A stretch of 64,000 nt of DNA from Lepidurus packardi (lineage: Eukaryota; Arthropoda; Branchiopoda; Notostraca; Triopsidae). Every line of letters starts with the position of its first letter. The stretch's first letter is position 1. The notes below the pieces were generated by a model. It ran no database searches. It saw only the letters and a list, made by a program, of their open reading frames with translations, and had not been told where the DNA came from. This document shows positions 56,697 through 64,000 of the stretch, piece by piece. Location of the stretch: NCBI GenBank assembly GCA_023053545.1, contig JAKZAN010000002.1, forward strand, positions 1,038,375-1,102,374, written 5' to 3'. A program made the translations under genes and the position numbers.

Positions 56697-56945
56697 ATGA
56701 GTCATGTGAATAGTCAAGTGTGGTCTAAATGTATAGAAAAGCTTCCAGGGATCTCAGAGCAGTTGATCAAAGAGTATTTTCAGTCACAAACTACATCGGA
56801 TAGGCATTTTAACCGTAGCGAGCTTTTCTTAAAAGACCACTATGTTACGGAAGTTGAGACCCTACTTCTTCCTTGTGGAAAAAAACTACGCGTTAGGGCA
56901 AAATGCTTGAGAAGTTTCAGAAAAAAACGATGCACCACATCGGTT
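56697..56945 (+). pseudogene. N-terminal part of a transposon-encoded YqaJ-type nuclease protein
   Basis: The ATG-led frame of ~82 codons (SQVWSKCIEKLPGISEQL; a basic motif ending KKLRVRAKCLRSFRKK) resembles the N-terminal segment of YqaJ-like proteins carried by ISL2EU elements, where 'VRAKC..SMRK' precedes the nuclease core. The nuclease domain is missing; the frame runs straight into the transposase remnant read on the other strand. Confidence 0.5.
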
Positions 56946-57772
56946 TGATCGTTTTGTGATTTCTTCGTCGCTGATTAACCCAGAGTACAACGCGGAAACA
57001 AAAGTTACAAGTCTATTTCGTGCAATTCCAAGGAGGCCCTTAAAAGTATGCGTTCCCTTATAGAACGAGTACAGGCCAGTCTTGAGCATGAAAGAAGAAG
57101 GGTTTTCGCACTTGAGTTCCGTTGCGTCGATAATCACCCTTGTAGATGCATAATTTTCCCGGAACTCCTCTGGCATCGTTTCTTCAATGTACTTATTCGG
57201 TGGCCACAGCTGTAAGCATCCAAGGCGATAATACATAAAGTTTACCCAGCTGGTGAATGTCCTACTGACTGTAGATAAACTAATACCAAATCGATGCGCC
57301 AGGTCTTTCTCTAAAAAGTTTAAACGAAGCCGACAAAGCACCAACAAAAGCTGGTCAGCAGAACTCATCTTTCGCGGTCTCCCTCGTGACGTAGGTAAGG
57401 CATTCAGGTTCGTGGCTTCAGGCTCACGCCACTGGATGATACTTTCGCCGTTCTTCCCGGGATCTAAGTAATTCAACAAGCCCTCAAACTCCTTATCGGA
57501 TTCCAGGCCGGTGTATAACTTAAGCAAGTTTCGGTTATCTTTCATCTTGCGTACGACATTTGGCACGATTTCAAAAGTTCTAATTCAACACGAGCCGTTG
57601 AAAGTTCTTTTCGCACTTCTTGCAAAGAATCTGGAAGTGCAGCGATTTGATTTTCAGCGTTGTTCCTAGCTTGTTTTTCTTTTGCCAAAACGTGGAGTAA
57701 TGAGAATTTCTCTTTCATCATTTCTTCTAACTGGGACTTTAATTCATCGCCTGTGGGGTCTTCTGGTTTCAT
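56886..57772 (-). pseudogene. THAP/Harbinger-type transposase (DDE_Tnp_4), truncated
   Basis: Minus-strand frame 57772-57542 is a coiled coil (EEMMKEKFSLLHVLAKEKQA). After a frameshift near 57555 the frame continues as NLLKLYTGLESDKEFEGLL, a helix-turn-helix (SADQLLLVLCRLRLNFLEKD; FGISLSTVSRTF) and the start of a DDE nuclease core: first Asp in RVIIDATELKCE, second in YSGLISDEEIT. The third acidic residue is missing because the element was joined to the YqaJ start near 56940. No THAP domain is visible upstream of the coiled coil here. Confidence 0.75.
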
Positions 57773-57799
57773 ATTGCAAATATCTAAGGATATTTTTCC

Positions 57800-58373
57800 G
57801 GTTGATCAGCAGGCTCAACACATTCGCAGCTGGAAGAGGAAGCGATTTCGTCCTCTGGCAAAGGAGTCTCTACATGAAGGCTGAGATCTTCGTGCCCAGG
57901 AAATATTTCGCTGGGTAACTCTCGCTTCTTTGGTGATTTCCTAGGTTTGGCTTTTGGTTTAAGTCAAAAACTGAGGGCAAAACCATTGGTTTTAATTCTC
58001 TTTTTCCTGATGGAGGTTCGTAAACATAAGTCATTGACTTCATAATGCCTGGAACATATCACTGTTCTTTCAGTGAACTGAAAATTATGTTAAAAAAATT
58101 AGTCATTTATAAATGAAACATTCTGCAAACACCCGTACATCTTATTGGCAAGTGCACGCGGGAGCCTGAACCAAAGCCAATTAATATGACATGTTTTTTT
58201 TTTCCTTGGGACTCCCAGAATTTTTTCCAATTCACCTTACGGAAATAAAAAAAATATTACAATGTATATATTCTTGTAAACCTACAATATTTGAAAGCCC
58301 GAATCGATTTCTTTTATAATGAAGTCAGAGTAAAAATAAAAACCATGTGTTCCTCCTGTAGGAATGTCTTTAT
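57800..58373. other. remnant flank, no gene resolved
   Basis: Probably more of the same Harbinger-type element near 57800-58000 (short Ser/Lys-coding stretches on both strands), then AT-rich spacer. No terminus could be placed. Confidence 0.35.
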
Positions 58374-58951
58374 CAGCGGTTCTCACTCTACGCCGCAACA
58401 CGTTCTCCAAAGTTTTCTCGTGTGCTAGGTTTGATAGGCTTGGCACACGGCTCTGGTGTGCTTTTAGACGTTTCCAGCAGTTGAGTTAAGTTAGGTTAGG
58501 TTAAGTAGGTTAGGTTAAGTAGGTCAGGTTAAGTTAGGTTAGGCTAGGTTAGGCAAGGTTAGGCTAGGTTAGGCAAGGTTAGGCTAGGTTAAGTTAAGTT
58601 AGGTTATATTAGGTTAAGTTAGTTTAGGTTAAGTTAAGTTAGTTTAGGTTAAGTTAATTTAAATTAACCTAAACTAACCTAGCCTAACCTAACCTAACTT
58701 AACCTAACCTAACCTAGCCTAGCCTAACCTAACTTAACCTAACCTACTTAACCTAACCTAACTCAACTGCTGGAAACGTCTAAAAGCACACCAGAGCCGT
58801 GTGCCAAGCCTATCAAACCTACCACACGAGATAGGTGTGCTAGACTTTGGAGAACGTGTTGCTGCGCCGCGGTGGGCATCAGCCCACTCTAGCAATTAGA
58901 TAGGATATGTTCTGAAGGGAGCCGCGAACAAAACAGTTTTGAGAACCACTG
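58374..58951. mobile_element. fold-back hAT-like element with TTAGG-like arms
   Basis: Left end CAGCGGTTCTCACTC and inverted right end CAGTGGTTCTCAAAAC, hAT-type. Inside, 58390-58485 is nearly the reverse complement of 58765-58865 (GGCTTGGCACACGGCTCTGG and its inverse), and between them run TTAGG-type repeats that switch to CCTAA near 58660, so the whole unit folds into one long hairpin. The flanking octamers do not match, so no target duplication was found. Confidence 0.75.
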
Positions 58952-59597
58952 TATATTGGAGTCTGTCCATATTGCAGCCCCATTAGCCCCTGCGTAAAGC
59001 GATGAAATAGGAGTGAGTTAGCGTGCCTGCCCAGCGGGTGTGGGGAGAAGGGGTCTAGTGCCTGTTGGCCAAGGCGGTCTGTGGCGCGAGGAGGGAAGGG
59101 AGGTCCCAGTTCGGGAAACTCCCGAGAAGCCGAATAGACGAAAGAGGGTGAAAGAACCAACAACACACACCGCTGTAGGAATACACGTGGCGCCCATGCT
59201 TGTCCCTTGAACGGACAGGCCCAACAGCTTGAAATAAATCGAAATCCTTGCCAATGCTTGTGCCGTCTGTTGTGAATTTGACTGCTTTCTTGAAACATTT
59301 GCTTTTCCCGCCCCATTTTGTACCCTCTTGCATCTTTCTGGACCAAGGGTGCAAGGGGTTGGTAGCCCTGCCGTTTTTTTTTCCGGTTCTCGCCTCTCGT
59401 TTTCCCATGTGACTATAGTTTTGTAGCTACGTTTCTTTTTAATAAATTCTGACGATTTTACAAGACCTCTGTTTCTAGTGATTGTATCAAGTTGGACAAG
59501 GCCCTTACCCCAAACCTCAACACACAACGCAGGCCTCATTTTATTTCCATATTTTATAAGAAATTCACGTCATTCTGTTTTTGGTGCCGTGACCAGG
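58952..59597 (+). mobile_element. presumed 5' LTR and leader of the BEL/Pao element
   Basis: Lies directly upstream of the gag-pol start. AATAAA at 59441 is a plausible polyadenylation signal. TTGGTGCCGTGACCAGG (59581-59597) fits the primer-binding/leader sequence typical of BEL/Pao elements. The exact LTR limits cannot be set because the 3' LTR is outside the window. Opposite-strand open frames here have no motifs. Confidence 0.5.
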
Positions 59598-62500
59598 ATG
59601 GCCGAGTCCCTCTCAAATCTTAAACGAGCTCGTGGCGCATCACGCGGCCACATTACTCGAACGAAGAATCTTGGCGAGAATCTTTTGCAAAATATCTTGA
59701 CTCCGGTAGAGATGGTAAGCCAACTTTCCCGTATAATTGCGATCCTACAAGACAAGAAAGTGGTAGTCGACGGAGTAACGGACCAAATCAAAGCCGCCCT
59801 AACGCTTGACACCGACTTAGATGAAGAGTATAGACAAGACGAAGTCTGGCAATCCGAGTTTGATGAAATATTCATGAGATTTGAGTCCAAGCTCGCCTTC
59901 TACAGAACTTTACCTGCCACAGCCTCACAACCCTCGTCTTCTCCCATGGCTACTTCAGCTAACCCTTTGATTACTATTACCCCTGTTCCATCCTCGTCCT
60001 ATCCCAATGCTTCCGTTGCCACCACCCCCTTTTTGCGAAAATCGAAACTTACCCTGCAATTACGTAGATTCGATGGAGATGTACTGGAATGGCAGTCCTT
60101 TTGGGACCAATTTCGCGCTGAGATCCACGACGACCCCACCCTCTCCCCCGCAGTTAAATTCAACTATCTTCTTTCCGTATTGGAAAAGGATGCCAGAGAA
60201 GCGATCACCGGTCTTCAACCGTCCGATGTCCACTATATGGAAGCTATCGCCATCCTACAGGAGAACTACGGGAGCAAGGAGAAGCTGGTTCAAGCACGCT
60301 TTAAGGCACTTCAAGAGCTTAAGCGATCGGACGGGTCACTGGAATCGTTGAAAAACTTCCTTCTTCGTATGAACGTTCATCTTAGAGGATTGGATGCGCT
60401 AGGAAAATCACCCGATTCCTACGGGGAGTATATGGTTGGTGTACTTTTGGCAAAGTTACCTACCGAAACCCGCCGTAATCTGTCCCGATTCCAAAACAAC
60501 TCAACGTGGACCATTGCAACACTACGTGTGGCTCTTAAACAAGAGGTAGACTTGCTGGAAGCAAGTGAGGATGAGAAAGTGACTTCTACTCCACCAGTTG
60601 AGACTCCCAAAGCGAAGCCTACCCCAAGAGGAAGCCCATCAGCGGCTGCTCTTATTATGAACACTCGAAACGACGCTAGGCCCATCAAGTGCGCCTTTTG
60701 CGCTGATTCCCACAAGGCGGTAGAATGTACCCGCTATGCGACCCCCGAACAGCGTAGAGTTGTGGTAAGAGAAAAGAATCTCTGTTTTAATTGTCTGTCT
60801 AGTTCGAATCACACGACAGCCGTGAACTGCAGATCCAAGAATCGATGTCGCATTTGTCAGCAAAAGCATCACACCAGCCTCCATGGCTCCGCCCCCACCT
60901 CCTCCGTGATTGAAGCAAGTACCTCACCAACGACGGCTCTCACTTTAGGCCTTCCACCGAGTTCCAGCCTCGTTTTCCTCAAAACTGCGGTTGCTCCCGT
61001 TATGGTAAACGGACGGACTACCGTGGCGAATATTCTCTTCGATGAGGGAGCTCAAACATCGTTCGCTACTTCCGATTTAATGGCTAGACTGGGCCATATC
61101 CCTAATCAATTTGTGAGAACAACTTTAAATGTTTTTGGATCCAGTAGTCGACGTTCTCTTCCAGTTACCCAACTTACCATCGTGACGTTACAACATGAGC
61201 AATACAACATTGGTGTCACCGTTGTTCCACGCATTGTGGTTCCTCTAGATCTTAGGACACCTGTAAATCTCCGCGATTTGCCCCACCTACGAAACCTGAC
61301 GTTTGCTCACCCAAATGTGGGCCAGGAGGTATTCCCTGTCGATCTACTAATTGGAGCAGATTTCGCCTGGTATTTCCTGCAGGACGTCACTATTCGTGGA
61401 CCAGGACCAACAGCTGTCAAAAGTTCTCTCGGGTACCTTCTCTCGGGTCCACTCCAATCCTTTTCCTCGGTTGCCCCTTCGTGTACCCTATTACTTGTTG
61501 GCAACGCATCTATTCCTGACGAAAAACGTCTCGAGGATTTTTGGCGATTGGAATCAGTTGGCATTGGAGCAGAAGACACGGAAAGCGATTTCTTGCAGGA
61601 ATATCAAGATTCTATGATTGAACGCCAGGACGACGGAAAGTACGTTGCAAGACTACCCTGGAAGTCGAACCATCCGCCCCTACCGAGCAACTTGGGAATC
61701 ACGACCATCCGCACGGAAAACCTGATGCGAAAACTGAGAAGAGACCGATCTCTGTTACGGAAATACGACAGCGTAATTCAAGATTACTTACTCAAGGGAT
61801 TTATAGAGAAAATTACCCTAAACTCAGTGTCTTCCGGCGTGCATTACCTACCTCATCGGGCCGTAGTTAAGGATTCTGCTACCACGCCACTTCGTATTGT
61901 TTACGACTGTTCTTGCAAAGCCGATCCGGACAGTCCCAGTCTAAACGACTGCTTAGAACCCGGTCCTGCTCTGCAAAATGATCTTTGCGGCATTCTGTTA
62001 CGTTTCAGGAGCCATCGCTTTGTCGTCACCAGCGATATAGAAAAGGCATTCCTAAATATCTCTCTTCACCCTAAAGACAGAGATTTTTTACGGTTCTTGT
62101 GGCCTCAAGACCCTCAAAACCCAGACTCTCCATTGGACGTGTACCGTTTTAAGGTCCTCATGTTTGGGGTTACCAGTTCGCCGTTCATTTTGCTTGCCGT
62201 CCTACTTAAACATCTTTCTTCGTATGACTGCCCACGAGCATCCTTATTAAAAAGGGATATATATATGGACAATCTCCTCACAGGAACGGATACCGAACAA
62301 GAACTCCTGCAGTTGTACCAAGACGCTCAAAGGATGCTTGCAGAAGCCCGCTTGAACTTGCGCGACTGGAGTTCCAACAGTCCCCTCCTCCAGCAATTTA
62401 CTGGTGTAGACCCTTCCTCAGCCATGGTCAAGACTCTTGGTCTTCTTTGGGCCCCAAAGGAAGATTTTTTATCCTACCCCCCTCTTAACTTGTCTATGGA

Positions 62501-64000
62501 TGTTGCAACTATGACGAAGAGAATTCTTTTGAAGCAGATCAGTAGCATCTTCGACCCCTTAGGATACCTTAGTCCTGTTGTTCTTTCAGCTAAGTTGCTT
62601 ATGCAACGGGTCTGGAAACTAGAACTTGATTGGGATGACCCGCTCCCTGAGTCAGTTAAATCCCCTTGGCTGAAATTTGTCAAAGACTTTGTGGGATTAG
62701 AATTACTTCAAATTCCACGTTTTTACTTTTCTTCTTTTAAATCGTCGGTTAGTTTGCACGTTTTCGCGGACGCAAGCCCGCTTGCGTACGGAGCTGTTGC
62801 CTATTTAGTCACGGCAAGCTCCTCTTCGTTCGTCATTTCGAAATCCCGGGTAGCACCTCTTAAGTCTTTGACCCTCCCCCATTTGGAACTCTTAGCTCTG
62901 AATCTGGCGTGCCGTTTGGCTCACTTCGTTCTCCAAAGTCTTCACTTCGAAGACATTCCAGCCGTTTACCTTTGGACCGACTCTCGCATTGCGCTCCATT
63001 GGTCTACCGGCACTCGACCCCCTCGTCGTGCACTTGAAAATCGGGCTAATGAGATCCAGAAGTTAATGGTCAAACTGCAAGCACGATTACTCCATTGCTC
63101 TTCCAGCGAGAACCCTGCCGATTTACTCACACGAGGTGTATCCTTGGGAAGACTACAACATTCTGTGCTTTGGAACCATGGTCCTGATTTGCTGAAGCAA
63201 CCTTCGCTTAACGAAACCCACCCTGAACAGAGTCATGTTGTATCCCTTTTAGTCCAAAACAGATCTCTTACTCTCAGTGAGTCAGATACCCCGGATCCGG
63301 TCTTTCCCAACATTTTTTCTCGTTTTAGCTCATGGAGCAAAACGGTAAATGTATTATCTTGGGTTCTCCGATTTGTTCGTAACCTGAAATGTAAGGATAG
63401 ACAAACTGGCCCCCTTCTACCTAAAGAACTAGAAACAGCAGAGAACTGGCTCTTTCGCTTGGCTCAAGCTTCGGATTTCCCTGAAGTAGTTAAAGAATTA
63501 AAGGAGAAACGAGAGACTTCCAAGCCGAAACTATCAATTATTCGTCAACTCGGTCTCTTTCTCGATGACAACTCAGTTCTTCGCTGTAAAGGCCGTATAC
63601 AGAATGCCTCTTTAACATTTTCGGCGAGGCATCCGGTCTTGTTGTCTAAGAAGTCACCTTTGATTCCCCTCTTAATACACCACTACCATCGTCAATCTTT
63701 ACACTCTGGTGCAAATGCCCTTTTGACGCTTATTCGTCAGCGCTTTTGGGTCCCTGCTGCTCTCCCACTGATTAAGCAGATCATTCGTAAATGTATGATC
63801 TGCAAACGTCTCAATGGTTTGCCTTACAATGTGACCGAAGCCGCGCCTTTACCCTATTCCCGTGTATCTCCTGGGTTTCCATTTGAAGTCACCGGACTGG
63901 ACTTTTTGGGTCCCATTTTTGCCGTAAAGTCTCCTGAGACTGTTGATGTAAAATTTTATGTCTGTCTATTTACATGTGCTAAAATCCGTGCAATTCATTT
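59598..64000 (+). CDS. BEL/Pao retrotransposon gag-pol polyprotein, runs off the window
   Basis: One uninterrupted frame of 1,467 codons from ATG to the window edge. Gag has FLRKSKLTLQLRRFDGD and VKFNYLLSVLEKDAREAI, then a Cys/His-rich region (~361-425: CAFCADSHKAVEC, CFNCLSSSNHTTAVNC, CRICQQKHHTSLH). Protease near ~478 has DEG instead of DSG (ILFDEGAQTSF), a variant known in BEL. Reverse transcriptase: RIVYDCS, VTSDIEKAFLNISLHP, MFGVTSSPFIL, and YMDN in place of YxDD (~889). RNase H: HVFADASPLAYGAV, LPHLELLALNLA, LWTDSRIALHWS. Integrase: HHCC zinc module (HYHRQSLHSGAN ... CMICKR, from ~1361) and the first catalytic Asp in GLDFLGP. No stops or frameshifts seen, so it may be a young, possibly active copy. 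Confidence 0.93.
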   Translation, partial: MAESLSNLKRARGASRGHITRTKNLGENLLQNILTPVEMVSQLSRIIAILQDKKVVVDGVTDQIKAALTLDTDLDEEYRQDEVWQSEFDEIFMRFESKLAFYRTLPATASQPSSSPMATSANPLITITPVPSSSYPNASVATTPFLRKSKLTLQLRRFDGDVLEWQSFWDQFRAEIHDDPTLSPAVKFNYLLSVLEKDAREAITGLQPSDVHYMEAIAILQENYGSKEKLVQARFKALQELKRSDGSLESLKNFLLRMNVHLRGLDALGKSPDSYGEYMVGVLLAKLPTETRRNLSRFQNNSTWTIATLRVALKQEVDLLEASEDEKVTSTPPVETPKAKPTPRGSPSAAALIMNTRNDARPIKCAFCADSHKAVECTRYATPEQRRVVVREKNLCFNCLSSSNHTTAVNCRSKNRCRICQQKHHTSLHGSAPTSSVIEASTSPTTALTLGLPPSSSLVFLKTAVAPVMVNGRTTVANILFDEGAQTSFATSDLMARLGHIPNQFVRTTLNVFGSSSRRSLPVTQLTIVTLQHEQYNIGVTVVPRIVVPLDLRTPVNLRDLPHLRNLTFAHPNVGQEVFPVDLLIGADFAWYFLQDVTIRGPGPTAVKSSLGYLLSGPLQSFSSVAPSCTLLLVGNASIPDEKRLEDFWRLESVGIGAEDTESDFLQEYQDSMIERQDDGKYVARLPWKSNHPPLPSNLGITTIRTENLMRKLRRDRSLLRKYDSVIQDYLLKGFIEKITLNSVSSGVHYLPHRAVVKDSATTPLRIVYDCSCKADPDSPSLNDCLEPGPALQNDLCGILLRFRSHRFVVTSDIEKAFLNISLHPKDRDFLRFLWPQDPQNPDSPLDVYRFKVLMFGVTSSPFILLAVLLKHLSSYDCPRASLLKRDIYMDNLLTGTDTEQELLQLYQDAQRMLAEARLNLRDWSSNSPLLQQFTGVDPSSAMVKTLGLLWAPKEDFLSYPPLNLSMDVATMTKRILLKQISSIFDPLGYLSPVVLSAKLLMQRVWKLELDWDDPLPESVKSPWLKFVKDFVGLELLQIPRFYFSSFKSSVSLHVFADASPLAYGAVAYLVTASSSSFVISKSRVAPLKSLTLPHLELLALNLACRLAHFVLQSLHFEDIPAVYLWTDSRIALHWSTGTRPPRRALENRANEIQKLMVKLQARLLHCSSSENPADLLTRGVSLGRLQHSVLWNHGPDLLKQPSLNETHPEQSHVVSLLVQNRSLTLSESDTPDPVFPNIFSRFSSWSKTVNVLSWVLRFVRNLKCKDRQTGPLLPKELETAENWLFRLAQASDFPEVVKELKEKRETSKPKLSIIRQLGLFLDDNSVLRCKGRIQNASLTFSARHPVLLSKKSPLIPLLIHHYHRQSLHSGANALLTLIRQRFWVPAALPLIKQIIRKCMICKRLNGLPYNVTEAAPLPYSRVSPGFPFEVTGLDFLGPIFAVKSPETVDVKFYVCLFTCAKIRAIH

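Noticed and set aside
58879..59539. Overlapping minus-strand frames of up to 173 codons
   Set aside because: They lie in the presumed BEL LTR/leader, overlap each other in different frames and show no domain.

Overview
This is a eukaryotic nuclear window, most likely from an arthropod. Four things point that way. Protein-coding genes are split by many short GT-AG introns, often 50-150 bp. There are long blocks of TTAGG-like repeats, the arthropod telomere unit, although here they lie in transposon-rich DNA. A nuclear copy of mitochondrial COI makes sense only with TGA read as Trp and ATA as Met. The transposons (BEL/Pao, hAT, THAP/Harbinger-type) are typical of invertebrates. I cannot name the species.

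Left half (1-40.4 kb), ordinary gene-rich DNA. A 5S rRNA gene is cut by the left edge. It is followed by a p24/TMED cargo receptor, a TMEM26-family membrane protein with a long Arg/Ser/Pro-rich tail, and an LHFPL tetraspan protein. A small Gly/Tyr/Asn-rich secreted-protein gene lies inside an LHFPL intron on the other strand. Next come a secreted coiled-coil protein, a FOXJ2/3-type forkhead factor, SUMO, a small basic ORF, ARF1, an EGF-repeat single-pass receptor with a 3.6 kb first intron, and SERP1/RAMP4 head-to-head with the NMD factor UPF3. I rebuilt every exon chain by splice sites and phase. They are conserved secretory-pathway and housekeeping genes, not an operon-like system.

Right half (40.5-64 kb), a transposon graveyard with one cellular gene. 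An 8.26 kb hAT element is bounded by an exact 8-bp target-site duplication and contains a decayed transposase. Nested in it are a MITE with its own 8-bp duplication, a THAP/Harbinger-type (ISL2EU-like) element and a fragment of a second hAT transposase. Beyond it lie a second ISL2EU-like terminus, a five-exon carbohydrate sulfotransferase gene, a COI NUMT abutting a degraded Gypsy fragment, an inverted-repeat block, a hAT MITE, an internally deleted ISL2EU-like element, a long fold-back element with TTAGG-like arms, and the 5' part of a BEL/Pao retrotransposon. The BEL gag-pol frame stays open for 4.4 kb to the right edge and is the longest reading frame here.

I found no clearly new biological system. 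The most unusual observations are an in-frame TGA in the TMEM26 gene followed by about 195 open codons starting with a membrane segment, the layered transposon nest, three perfect short snap-back palindromes, and several lineage-specific secreted proteins that I cannot name.
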